A stretch of 64,000 bases of DNA from Lacinutrix sp. 5H-3-7-4. Its GTDB lineage: Bacteria > Bacteroidota > Bacteroidia > Flavobacteriales > Flavobacteriaceae. Each line of letters starts with the position of its first letter. Position 1 is the stretch's first letter. Shown one piece after another: positions 24,701 through 36,600 of the stretch. The notes beneath the pieces are model-generated. The model saw only the letters and a program-made list of their open reading frames with translations. It made no database searches and was not told the DNA's origin. The stretch covers positions 1,302,001 to 1,366,000 of the forward strand of contig NC_015638.1 of the NCBI RefSeq assembly GCF_000211855.2, read 5' to 3'. The position numbers and the translations under genes are program-made.

Positions 24701-25179
24701 ATTGGTATAATAGTAGTACACTACCAAATACTAATTGTTATAATTGTCCAGGAGCACAATGGACAGGTCAAAATACAACCTTAACAGAATATAGTTACGA
24801 TTTATCTCCTTTATCAAGTGAGTCAAGCATTTTATTTAGGTTTGTTTTTCATACAGATCAAGCTGTAACACAAGAAGGAGTTATAATAGATAATTTTGTA
24901 GTTTCAGGAAATGTTTTAAGTGTAGATTCTTTTAATTTAGAAAAATTTAGTGTCTATCCAAACCCATCCCAAGGAATATTTAATATTAAAACAAATCTAA
25001 ATAGTCCTTTTAACTTTAATGTAATTGATGTTACAGGAAAAGTAATTCTTAAAAAACAAGGCGTTAAACCTATTAATAAAGAGTATCAAATCAATATAGA
25101 AGATTATGCTACTGGAGTGTACTTTTTACAAATTGAAAGTGGTAATAATAAAGTAGTCAAAAAGTTAGTAGTTAAATAA
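21748..25179 (+). CDS. Large secreted Asp-box (sortilin/BNR-like) protein with T9SS type A signal
   Basis: 1143 residues. Signal peptide 1-18. Residues about 120-760 carry at least eight Asp-box style repeats (SEDDGATW, STDNGDTW, TVDAGVNW, SSDSGDNF, SSNNGVSF, STDRGVTF, SIDGGATF and relatives), which predict a VPS10/sortilin-like or sialidase-like propeller. The middle part (770-1050) has a CARDB-like Ig segment and a jelly-roll-like domain. The end is a type A sorting domain: SVYPNPSQGIFNI, then a terminal GVYFLQIESGNNKVVKKLVVK-like stretch. It is exported by the type IX system and probably cell-surface attached or released. The substrate is unknown. Confidence 0.85.
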   Translation: MKKALLILGFLTFTFSQAQYIENAPWMEDIDVKSREASKNPVRFQEVVSAFNSYWETKNPNVKGSGYKPFKRWESYWKNFVKEDGTLPTREELWQSYTSTKNAVSQKNFLTDLSDWQPVGPFSHTNTGSWSSGQGRVNIIVKNTAIAGTYYAGAPAGGFWKSEDDGATWQTSTDFLPQIGVSGIAVDYNNPGTLYIATGDDDAGDSISVGVLKSTDNGDTWNFTGLNASNSPSSMNDIYVHPTNSNIIWVATNNGVYKTVDAGVNWIISSGTQYENIKDIKIKPGDPNIIYAVSSNRFYKSSNMGDSFVPILTNTQGFPLSDISRLVIDVTPANANVVYVSAANNSYGFRGIYKSSDSGDNFVAVATPETVGDIFESTQTWFDMSLAVSDTNENEIFSGVLNVWKGVITNNQASFTKINNWSSPFSSTYTHADIHYLRFFNGELLVGSDGGFYKSSNNGVSFSDLTAGMQISQFYRISVSKKSSNKMVGGLQDNGGHGYSNSQWYNYYGADGMDTAIDPNNSNLYYGFIQNGSGLYISNASGANLTANISGPETGNWITPLSINNESELYAGYSALYKLENQAFTQVSQSFSNNISVVEIDNLNPDNIFIVTNSSSQGTLRKSTDRGVTFTTMQVLNSTITSVEINEANSDIIYITTSGLNGQVLKSIDGGATFTDISNGLPNVTKNSIKHQNLHSKNPLYLATSLGVYRYDDDTLNWELFNIGLPNVTVRDIEINIIDNKITAATYGRGIWQSIIPVELAQTDVKLLSIEGISDNIECNTNLEAQVVVSNNGLSTINSLDIIYTLDGVETLYNWTGTLNSEETTIISLPSLTLSRGVHTFKSFVTTTNDTYLVNNESEEKIINANTNGSVDVVNTFETSDDALLVQDANASTQYWERGVPNGLVLNDATNPTNQAYGTNLNGEYANNTKSYLISECYDLTTIVNPEIKFDMAFDLETDWDILYMEYSTNQGESWDVLGAASNPNWYNSSTLPNTNCYNCPGAQWTGQNTTLTEYSYDLSPLSSESSILFRFVFHTDQAVTQEGVIIDNFVVSGNVLSVDSFNLEKFSVYPNPSQGIFNIKTNLNSPFNFNVIDVTGKVILKKQGVKPINKEYQINIEDYATGVYFLQIESGNNKVVKKLVVK

Positions 25180-25200
25180 AATCAATAAAAATTATTTAAA

Positions 25201-25234
25201 AATGGTGTTTTTTTATAAAAACACCATTTTTTTT
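25201..25234 (+). terminator. Terminator after the Asp-box protein
   Basis: AATGGTGTTTTT (25201-25212) and AAAAACACCATT (25217-25228) with a 4-base loop, then a T-run. Confidence 0.8.
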
Positions 25235-25324
25235 ACGAAATTCATACATTAGCAATGTTAATTATTTTTTAAGTAAAAAATAACTCTTTAACTTAGTCGC
25301 TTATAACCAAAATAACACCAAACA

Positions 25325-27406
25325 ATGAAAAAAATATCTGCAATAGGTGCTTTTGCTTTATTATGTGTTTTCGCATGTAAAGAAGAAGTGAAAAAAGAAA
25401 CTGCACAGTTAGATGAAACACCAGGTATAAACCTGGATTACATGGATACCAATGTAAAACCTAACGAAGATTTCTTTAAATACGTAAACGGAAAGTGGCT
25501 AGATACCAATAAAATTCCAGATGATCAATCTACTTGGGGAAGCTTTCAAGAACTAAGAAAAAATACAGATGCAGATGCTTTAAGTATTTTAGAAGCAGCC
25601 ATGTCAGATAATAAAGATTTAGAAAAAATTCAGGTATTGCCAGGTTCAGACCAAGAAAAAGCAGTTCATTATTTCCAAACAATAATGGATACAATTGGTA
25701 GAGATAAACAAGGCATCGAGCCTTTAAAACCATATTTAGCAAAAATTGAAGCTATTAAAAATATACAAGACCTTCAAGCTTATATGATAGAAATGGAGCC
25801 TCAAGGTGGTGGCGGTTTATACGGTTTTGGCGTACGCCCAGATCCTAAAGACAGTAATAGAAATGTTGCATATTTAGGAGGTGGAAGTACAGGTTTACCA
25901 GATAGAGACTACTATATAAAAGACGATGAAGATTCAAAAGAAAAAAGAGCTTTATACGTAGCGCACATTACAAGAATGCTTCAAGAATTAGGAAGTACAG
26001 AAGCTGAAGCTAAAGAAGAAGCAAACAAGATTTTAGCATTCGAGACAAAACTTGAAGAGGCTAAAATGGATAAGGTAGATAGGCGAGATGCACGTAAAAG
26101 ATACAATCCAAGATCAATTAAGCAAGTACAAGAAATGGTACCGGCTGTTAATTGGAAAAACTTTTTCGAAGGTATTGGTGTTAAAGAGTTAGACACAGTA
26201 ATAGTAGGTGATTTAGGTTACTTTAATAGATTACAAGAAGTTCTAGCTGAAAACAATGTTGAAAACTGGAAATCTTATTTAAAATGGAATACATTTAATA
26301 GTGCAGCAGGATATTTAACAACAGATTTAGAAACAGCAAATTGGGAATTTTATGGTAGAGACTTAAACGGTGCTAAAAAACAAAGAGCTAGAGACGAAAG
26401 AGCTTTAGGGTCTTTAAATAGAACTATTGGAGAAGCATTAGGAAAACTTTATGTAGATAAAAAATTCCCGCCAGAAGCTAAAGCTAAAGCAGAAAAAATG
26501 ATTCAAAATGTTATTCTGGCTTTTGAAGGCCGAATTAATAATTTGGATTGGATGAGTGAAGAAACTAAGAAAAAAGCCATCGAAAAATTAAAAGCAACAA
26601 AAATCAAGATTGCTTATCCAGACAAATGGAAAGACTATAGTGCTTTAGAAATTAAAAGTGTTGACAATGGAGGTTCTTACCTACAAAACTCTTTAAATGC
26701 AAGAGCTTGGAATTTTAAAAAAAATATAGATAAATTAGGTAAGCCAGTAGATAAAAGTGAATGGTTTATGGCGCCACAAATTGTAAACGCATACTTTAAT
26801 CCAGCATATAACGAAATTGTATTTCCAGCAGCCATATTACAACCACCATTTTATAACTATACTGCAGATGATGCTGTAAATTATGGAGGAATTGGAGCTG
26901 TAATTGGTCATGAAATATCTCACAGTTTTGATGATTCTGGTTCTCGTTACGACAAAGATGGAAATTTAAACAATTGGTGGACAGACGAAGATTTAAAACA
27001 ATTTGAAGATTTAGGAGAAGCTTTAGCTAACCAATACAGCGCAATAGAAGTATTACCAGAAACAAACATTAATGGTAAATTTACTTTAGGAGAAAACATT
27101 GGCGATTTAGGAGGTGTTTTAGCAGCTTATGATGCATTACAATTAAGTTATAAAGAAAACGGAAGACCAGAACCTATAGATGGTTTCACACCAGAACAAC
27201 GTTTCTTTATGAGTTGGGCTACTGTATGGAGAACTAAAATGAGAGATGATGCATTAAAAACAAAAATTAAAACAGATCCTCATTCACCAGGAATGAATAG
27301 AGCTGTTCAACCTTTGCTAAATATTGATGCATTTTATAAAGCATTTGATATAAAAGAAGGAGATAAAATGTATATAGCGCCAGAAGATCGTGTAAGAATT
27401 TGGTAA
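25325..27406 (+). CDS. M13-family metallopeptidase (neprilysin/PepO-like lipoprotein)
   Basis: 693 residues. Lipobox VFAC anchors Cys18 outside the inner membrane. The zinc motif HEISH is at 529-533 and the third ligand is in ENIGDLGG downstream, both diagnostic of M13. The N-terminal PEDFFKYVNGKW-like segment and a C-terminal ending in VRIW are also family features. It degrades oligopeptides in the periplasm or at the surface. It is a single-gene unit with a terminator on each side. Confidence 0.95.
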   Translation: MKKISAIGAFALLCVFACKEEVKKETAQLDETPGINLDYMDTNVKPNEDFFKYVNGKWLDTNKIPDDQSTWGSFQELRKNTDADALSILEAAMSDNKDLEKIQVLPGSDQEKAVHYFQTIMDTIGRDKQGIEPLKPYLAKIEAIKNIQDLQAYMIEMEPQGGGGLYGFGVRPDPKDSNRNVAYLGGGSTGLPDRDYYIKDDEDSKEKRALYVAHITRMLQELGSTEAEAKEEANKILAFETKLEEAKMDKVDRRDARKRYNPRSIKQVQEMVPAVNWKNFFEGIGVKELDTVIVGDLGYFNRLQEVLAENNVENWKSYLKWNTFNSAAGYLTTDLETANWEFYGRDLNGAKKQRARDERALGSLNRTIGEALGKLYVDKKFPPEAKAKAEKMIQNVILAFEGRINNLDWMSEETKKKAIEKLKATKIKIAYPDKWKDYSALEIKSVDNGGSYLQNSLNARAWNFKKNIDKLGKPVDKSEWFMAPQIVNAYFNPAYNEIVFPAAILQPPFYNYTADDAVNYGGIGAVIGHEISHSFDDSGSRYDKDGNLNNWWTDEDLKQFEDLGEALANQYSAIEVLPETNINGKFTLGENIGDLGGVLAAYDALQLSYKENGRPEPIDGFTPEQRFFMSWATVWRTKMRDDALKTKIKTDPHSPGMNRAVQPLLNIDAFYKAFDIKEGDKMYIAPEDRVRIW

Positions 27407-27427
27407 TAAAATAACCTTATTTATTAT

Positions 27428-27461
27428 AAAAAGAGCAACTTAATAGTTGCTCTTTTTTTTT
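27428..27461 (+). terminator. Terminator after the M13 peptidase
   Basis: AAAAAGAGCAACT (27428-27440) and AGTTGCTCTTTTT (27445-27457), then more T. The remaining 180 bases to the next gene hold no further feature I can support. Confidence 0.85.
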
Positions 27462-27641
27462 GTTTATTAAGATAGTATTATGATTTAACTTGCGTTTAGT
27501 CGTGTTTTTAGCGCGTTTAAACGAAATAGGTTTGCAAATAATTCAATTTTAAAGGGTTTTTGTTAAATTTTTAACAATATTCAACTTTCAAACTAATATT
27601 TCCGACTTCTAACTATTTAAACTAGATTTCATTTTAAGTTA

Positions 27642-30600
27642 ATGCTTATGAAAAAAGTTACACTACCCAATTTTAAAAAAAGTAATCCCTTTTTATTTAT
27701 AATTACTTTTATTCTATTAATTAGTTTTACAAAAGGTTATTCACAATGTGATATTACTGCTATCTCAACTTCAATGATATCAGCATGTAATAATGGAGGT
27801 ACAACACCAGACCCTAGTGACGATACTTTTACAGCAGATATAACGGTGTTATTTGATGCCGCACCAGCAACAGGAACATTACAAATTTCTGGAGATAGTG
27901 GAGTAGAGTTTGTAGACGTAACAACATTTGCAGCAGGACAAACGTCCTATACTTTTTCTACAATAACAATGAGTGCAGATGGCACTTCAATAGATATTAC
28001 AGCCGAATTTTTAGGAGATGCAACTTGTACATTTTCGTTTAATGAACCTTCTGCAGGATTAGCACCTGCGTCTTGTAGTCCAGATTGTATTATTTCAGAT
28101 ATTTCAACTTCAAATATTTCAGCCTGTAACAATAATGGAACACCTCAAGATCCATCAGATGATTTTTTTACGGCAGATATAACAGTTACTTACTCAAATC
28201 CACCAACATCTGGAACACTTGATGTAACTGGAGACGCTATTATTTCTCAAGGCTTTGGCGGTTTAAACTCAGCAACTTCTCATACATTTCCTTCTGTACA
28301 AATGGTTGCAGATGGATCTCCAATAGATTTAACTGCTAATTTCTCAGATAGTTCATGTCCTTTAAATGTTCCAGCTGCAGGAAATGCTCCAGCAAGTTGT
28401 AGTATGGATTGTAGTATAGATAATATAGAGTTGGTTGTAGATTCAAATTCAATCTGTAATAATAATGGGACAATAGGAGACGATACAGATGATTTTTTTA
28501 CGTATGATATTATAGTAACATATACTAATTTACCTCCTACAGGAAATCTAACTTTAACAACTCCAACAGGTAGTATTGATGTTCCTGTTGGTGGCGTAGA
28601 CTCTTCTACATCTCACACCTTTGTCGGCATTCAAAGTCCAGCAAACGGAAATGACATAGATTTAACAGCAGCTTTTTCTGCCAATGTAGCTTGTACCGTA
28701 ACAATTCCTTCTGTTTTAACAGCTCCAGGACAATGTAGTACTCCTGTTGGAGATGGAGGTTTAACTTTATCAAAATCACATTGTGATTGGGGTTACACAA
28801 CAACAGATACTTATATTATTAATTACACAGGTACTCTAGTAAATAATGGAGCAAACCCTGTTTATAATGTAAGTATTACAGATGATTTGGGAGCCGCTTT
28901 TGGTAGTGATAGTTATATTATAGGATTTGATTCTAGAACGGTTGGTCCAGCAATAAATGGATGGAGTTTAAACGGTGGGTTTAATGGAACCACAGATGAA
29001 GAATTATTAAATGCAGATGTTTTAAATGAATTAGATCCTGGAGAATCAATATCATATTCATTTTGTGTCGAAATTAATGCAGTAGATGCTTTAGATGGTG
29101 CAACTATAACAAATACAATTTCTGCAACAGCTAATGATACCGTTTTAGGTGATGCTTATCAAGTTAATGCAACAGATGGAGAGTTATTTCAGCAAAACCT
29201 TGCTATATTAAGTGCAGGTTTAGAAGTCAGTGATCCAACACCTACAGTAAATACTGATGGAACAGCAGATTTCTTTTATACAGTTACATTAAGAAATAAT
29301 GGTTCTGGAATTGCTACAGACGTACAGTATGTAGATGCCTTTGATCATTTGTTTTCAAATGGAATACCTATTAACACGTTAAATGTAGTTACACTATCTG
29401 GATCTTTAACAGCTAATGATGATCCTACTTCTGGTTTTGATGGAGGTTCTGGATTAGCAGGAACATCTACTAATTTATTAGATCCAGGTCAAAATATGGC
29501 TCCAGGAGAAACTGCAAGTTTTAGAATAGAATTAAACGTCGGGCCTACTTCAAATCAAACAACAAGAAATACTCAAGGTGTTTTTTCTGGAACAGATGCT
29601 AGTTTGCAAACAGTTTCTGAAGCTACAAGAAGAAATACAACAGCTAACCATGATGATACTCAATGCTTCTGTGAACAAACACCTGTAAGATTAGTGTTTA
29701 CTCCAATACCTATAATTACAAAAACAATTACAAACAATGATCCAGCAGGAACGCTGGGAAATAGAGATGTAACTTTTCAAATTGAAATAGAAAATGATGC
29801 AGCTTCTCCTGTAGATTTATTTAATCTTCAAATTACAGATAATATAGAAGCTATGTGTCCAGGGAATATTGTAAATGTAAGTTCGCCTGTAATAACCTCT
29901 TCAACAGCTTTAGTAGATCCAACTATAGATCCTGCATACACAGGACAAGGTTTAAACGATGTCTTTTTAAATAATACTGGTCAGTTAAGACCTGGAGATA
30001 GGGTTATAGTAGAAATAGAGGTGGAAATAACGTTACCATGTACAGGTCAAAATACAGCAACATTTAGTGCTACAGACCCTAACGGAACAGCGGTAACACC
30101 TGTGTCTTCATCTGTTCAAATTAATAATCCACCAGAAGCAGAAGATAATACATATAATACTAATGTAGATACACAAATAACAATTGATCCATTAGATAAT
30201 GATTCAGATCCAGACAGTGATCCAATAATAATTTCTGAAGTAGATGGTATTCCCATAACAGAAGGTGGTGCTCCAGTAGTTTTATCAGATGATACTATTG
30301 TAGAGTATATAAATGGAGAATTAATAGTAACACCTCCTTTAGGGAGTAGTTCTCCTATTTCTTTTCCATACGTTGTTCAAGATTCTCTTGGTAATCAGGA
30401 TACAGCTAACATTTTTATTACTGTTAACACTTGTACTGTAGCTGTAATATCATTAACAAATATTAGTTCATGTGATTCAAATGGTACTTCAGGTGACACA
30501 TCAGATGATACATTTGTAGCAGATGTAGTTGTAGAGTATACATTTCCTCCAGGATCTGGAAATCTTGATTTAACAGGTGCTGGCATTAATACATTTGTTC

Positions 30601-33600
30601 CAGTTTCTGGTTTAGATTCTGCTACTCAGCATACGTTTTCAGGGTTAACTTTTTCTGCAGATGGTGCAGATGTAATTCTTACGGCAACTTTCGATAATCC
30701 AAGTGGATGTACAGACACTCAAAACGCAGGTACTGCACCAGCATCTTGTAGCGTTGCACAAGCTGATGTAGGTATAACAAAAACATTAAATGAAACAGGA
30801 CCATTTGCTCCTGGTGATACAGTATCTTGGAATATTGTAGTTAGTAATTTAGGAACAGATTTAGCAACAAATGTATTTGTTACAGATACACCTACAAATG
30901 TCACAATCACTAATGTAAATGGAGGTGGTTGTGTAACTTTCCCTTGTAATGTGGGAGATATATTGCCTAATTCACCATTTAGTGATGTGACAATCGTAGT
31001 TACAGGAACAATAGATGCACCTGGTTCATTTACAAATATTGCTTCAGTTTCTGCTAATGAGGTGGATTCAAACTCAGCCAATGATACAGATGATGGTACA
31101 GACGGAAATAATGATGGCATAGCCGTTGGCGAAGCAGATTTAGTAACAGTAAAAACATTATCAAGCGCAGACACTACTCCAGCTGAAGGTGATACTGTAA
31201 CATTTACAATTACCGTAACAAATAATGGGCCTGATGACGCAACTAATGTGTCATTAGCAGATACAATTCCAACAGAATTAACAGCAACAACCAATAATGG
31301 AAATACAAGTGGAGATCAATCTTCAACTTATTCGGCTCCTAACTGGACAATTCCTTTTATAGGTAGTGGGCAATTTGTAACGCTAACTATTGAAGGTACA
31401 GTCAATGCTGGTGAAGACGGAAATGTTATTACAAATACAACTACAGCAGCTACAACTGCAGATCAAACAGATCCCACAACAGCAGGAAATGATTTAACTG
31501 AAAGCGTCACTGTTGATGGATGTATAGATACTGATGGTGATGGTGATTGCGATAGTACAGATCCAGATCCTGCAAACCCATGTGTGTTTACAGCTGGTAG
31601 TGTTGCAGATACCTCGAATGCTACGTGGCAGACTGCAGACTGTGACGGTGATGGAGATCCAAACGGATCAGATCCAGATCCATTAAATCCTTGTGTTGTG
31701 AGTGGAACACCAACTATACCTGCTTCAACAGATCCAAATTATTCAATATGGGCTGCAGAAGATTGTGATGGTGATGGCGTAATTAATGACCAAGAAGTTA
31801 CAGATACAACAGATCCTTTTGATCCATGTGAATATATTCAAACAAATCAAGATTATACAGTAACAACTACAGAATTCCAAAATACAGATTGTGATGGTGA
31901 TGGTGTTACAAATGCAAATGAAATAGATCCAGATGGTAATGGTGAAGATGATGGAAACGGAACAGATCCATTAGATCCTTGTGATTATGAGCCTTTATTA
32001 GTTACTGAAACACAAACAGGAGCTTGGATTTTAGCAGATTGTGATGGAGATGGCGATCCAAACGGAAGTGACCCTAACCCTGAAGATCCTTGTGATTTTT
32101 CATCTGGTACAGCGACACCTTCAAACCCAGGAACACCAGGATCATCAGAGCAAGCAGCATATGATTTGTGGGCAGCAGCGGACTGTGATGGTGATGGAGA
32201 TCCAAACGGAACCGATCCAGATCCACAAGATCCATGCGTATTCACAGTGGGAAGTACAGCAGATACAAGTAACCCAATATGGCAAGCAGCGGACTGTGAT
32301 GGTGATGGAGAAACAAACGGAACAGAAAATGATAATGGATCAGATCCAACCGATCCTTGTAGTGTTAGTGGCGCACCAACAATACCAGCAACAAGCGATT
32401 CAAACTATTCAGTATGGGCATCTGCAGATTGTGATGGAGATGGTGAGACTAATGGAGAAGAGATCATGAATAATACAGATCCATTCGATCCATGTAGCGT
32501 AACAAATACAACAATCCCAACAAATCCTGGAACACCAGGGTCATCAGAGCAAGCTGCATATGATGTTTGGGCGGCCGCAGATTGTGATGGAGATGGTGAT
32601 TCAAACGGAACCGATCCAGACCCACAAGATCCATGCGTATTCACAGCGGGAAGTACAGCAGATACAAGTAACCCAATATGGCAATCAGCGGACTGTGATG
32701 GAGATGGTGATTCAAACGGAACCGATCCAGACCCACAAGATCCATGCGTATTCACAGCGGGAAGTACAGCAGATACAAGTAACCCAATATGGCAATCAGC
32801 GGATTGTGATGGAGATGGCGATCCAAACGGAACCGATCCAGATCCACAAGATCCATGCGTATTCACAGTGGGAAGTACAGCAGATACAAGTAACCCAATA
32901 TGGCAAGCAGCGGACTGTGATGGTGATGGAGAAACAAACGGAACAGAAAATGATAATGGATCAGATCCAACCGATCCTTGTAGTGTTAGTGGCGCACCAA
33001 CAATACCAGCAACAAGCGATTCAAACTATTCAGTATGGGCATCTGCAGATTGTGATGGAGATGGCGAGACTAATGGAGAAGAGATCATGAATAATACAGA
33101 TCCATTCGATCCATGTAGCGTAACAAATACAACAATCCCAACAAATCCTGGAACACCAGGGTCATCAGAGCAAGCTGCATATGATGTTTGGGCGGCCGCA
33201 GATTGTGATGGAGATGGTGATTCAAACGGAACCGATCCAGACCCACAAGATCCATGCGTATTCACAGCGGGAAGTACAGCAGATACAAGTAACCCAATAT
33301 GGCAATCAGCGGACTGTGATGGAGATGGTGATTCAAACGGAACCGATCCAGACCCACAAGATCCATGCGTATTCACAGCGGGAAGTACAGCAGATACAAG
33401 TAACCCAATATGGCAATCAGCCGATTGTGATGGTGACGGCGATCCAAATGGAACCGATCCAGAACCATTAGATCCATGTGTATTCACAGCAGGAAGTGTA
33501 GGAGATACAAGTAACCCAGTATGGGCAGATGCAGATTGTGATGGCGATGGCGAAACAAACGAAACGGATCCAGATCCATATGATCCATGTGTAGGCGGAA

Positions 33601-36600
33601 ACTTAGCAAACGTAGACTTATCGGATATAACTTCGGATTGGTACACAGCAGATTGTGATGGCGATGGCGTAATCAACGGAACAGAAGTAGATCCAGATAT
33701 GGATGGTACCGCAGGACCTGATGGCACAGACCCAACGGACCCATGTGATTATAACGAATCGGATATAACAGTAACACAAACAGGAGACTGGACAACAGCG
33801 GATTGTGATGGTGACGGCGATCCAAACGGAACCGATCCAGAACCATTAGATCCATGTGTATTCACAGCAGGAAGTGTAGGAGATACAAGTAACCCAGTAT
33901 GGGCAGATGCAGATTGTGATGGCGATGGCGAAACAAACGCAACGGATCCAGATCCATTAGATCCATGTGTAGGCGGAAACTTAGCAAACGTAGACTTATC
34001 GGATATAACTTCGGATTGGTATACAGCAGATTGTGATGGCGATGGCGTAATCAACGGAACAGAAGTAGATCCAGATATGGATGGTACCGCAGGACCTGAT
34101 GGCACAGACCCAACGGACCCATGTGATTATAACGAATCGGATGTTACAGTAACTCCAAGTGGAGACTGGACAACAGCAGATTGCGATGGTGATGGAAATC
34201 CAAACGGAACGGATTCAGATCCTTTAGATCCATGTGTTGATGCAGATATTACTATGGTTGATCTTAATGATACGACTTCAGATTGGTATTTAGCAGATTG
34301 CGATGGCGATGGCGTAATTAACGGAACAGAAGTTGATCCTGATGGTGATGGTATTGTTGGACCTAATGATACAGACCCGAATGATCCATGTGATTATGAT
34401 GGTTCTATTCAAGATATTAATAATACAAGTACTACTTGGTTAGGAATAGATTGTGATGGAGACGGTGTTTCAAATGGAACAGAAATTAATGATGGAACAG
34501 ATCCTTTAGATACATGTAGTTATTTAGAATCTAGTCAAGATATCTCTATTGTTACGGCAGAATGGGAAGATGCAGATTGTGATGGTGATGGCGAACCAAA
34601 TAGCACAGATACAGATCCATTCGATCCATGTGCAGGAGATACAGATATAACAACAAACCCACAACCAACTGATCCAAACTATGAGGTATGGGCAGCAGCC
34701 GATTGTGATGGTGATGGTTCATTAAATGAAAATGATATCTCACCATATGATCCTTGTGTAGGAGGAAATTTAGCTAATGTTGATTTATCTGATAATACTT
34801 CAGATTGGTATACAGTGGATTGTGATGGCGACGGAGTTATCAATGGAACAGAAGTAGATCCAGATATGGACGGTATAGCAGGACCAAACGGAACTGATAT
34901 TAATGATCCATGTGATTACAATGCAGAAGATGTAACTGAAACTCAAACAGGAGATTGGTTATTAGAAGATTGTGATAGCGATGGTAATCCAAATGGAACA
35001 GATTCTGATCCACTAGACCCATGTGTAGATGCAGATATTACGATGGTTGACTTAAATGATACAACTAGTGATTGGTACATATCTGATTGTGATGGTGACG
35101 GCGTAATTAATGGAACAGAAGTAGATCCTGATGGAGATGGTACTGAAGGACCTAATGATACAGATCCTAATGATCCATGTGACTATGATGCATCTATTCA
35201 AGATATTACTAGCACAAGTACAACTTGGTTAGGAATGGATTGTGATGGAGATGGTGTCTCTAATGGAACAGAAATTAATGACGGAACAAATCCTTTAGAT
35301 TCATGTGATTATTTAGAATCTAGTCAAGATATAACAATAGTCACTACAGAATGGCAAGATGATGATTGTGATGGCGATGGTGTTACTAATGGAACAGAAG
35401 TAATTGATGGAACTGATGTATTAGACCCATGTGATTTTAACCCATTAAGTCAAGATGTTACAACAGTTTCTTCAGAATGGGAAAACCTAGATTGTGATGG
35501 CGATGGTGTTACTAATGGAACAGAAGTAATTGATGGAACCGATGTATTAGATCCATGTGATTTTATTGTAACAAGTCAAGATACTACACCAACAACAATT
35601 TGGGAAAATGCAGATTGTGATGGAGATGGAGTTACTAACGGAGATGAAGTGATTGATGGCACAAGCCCACTAGATCCATGTGAATTTATGTTAGAAAACA
35701 CAACAGTGCCACAAACACCGGAGTGGGAAGCATTAGATTGTGATGGAGATGGTGTAACAAATGGAACAGAAGTTGTTGATGGTACAGATCCATTAAATGA
35801 ATGTGATTTAATAGTTTCAAGTCAAGACACTACACCAACACCAGAGTGGGAAGCATTAGATTGTGATGGAGATGGTGTAACAAATGGAGACGAAGTTAAT
35901 GATGGTACAGATCCAACAGATTCATGTGATTTTGTTTTAAGTAGTCAAACTTTGCCAACCTCAGGAGAATTTATGAATGCAGATTGTGATGGTGATGGTG
36001 TTACTAATGGAGATGAAGTATTAGATGGTACAGACCCTAATGATCTTTGTGACTTCATGGTAAGTAGTCAAACCGTTACACCTTCAACAGAATGGAATAA
36101 CATTGACTGTGACGGAGATGGAGTACTTAACGATCAAGAAATTCTCGATGGTACAGATCCAACAGATCCATGTGATTTTGATCCAGATAGTCAAGACATA
36201 TCTATAATAACTATGGATTTTGATGATTTAGACTGTGATGGCGATGGCGTTACTAATGGCGATGAGATAGATGATGGTACGAACCCTGATGAACCATGTG
36301 ATTTTGTTTTAGAAAACCAAACAGAAACACCTTCTGTAGAATGGAATGCACTAGATTGTGATGGAGATGGTGTAACAAATGAAGACGAGATCTTAGATGG
36401 TACAGACCCATTAGATAATTGTAGTTTAATTATTACAAGTCAAACAAGTATTGGAGATACAGAATTCAATAATGGAGATTGTGATGGCGATGGCGTTACT
36501 AATGGCGATGAAATTTTAGACAACACTAATCCTTTCGATTTATGTGACTTTATATTAGCTAGCCAGACAATAACACCAACATTAGAATGGAGTAATGGAG

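Noticed and set aside
31985-34105. Several long antisense or off-frame open frames rich in SPSPSQSA or QIVMEM repeats inside the adhesin
   Set aside because: They mirror the repetitive codon pattern of the calcium units in other frames, lack starts with plausible leaders, and carry no family features.
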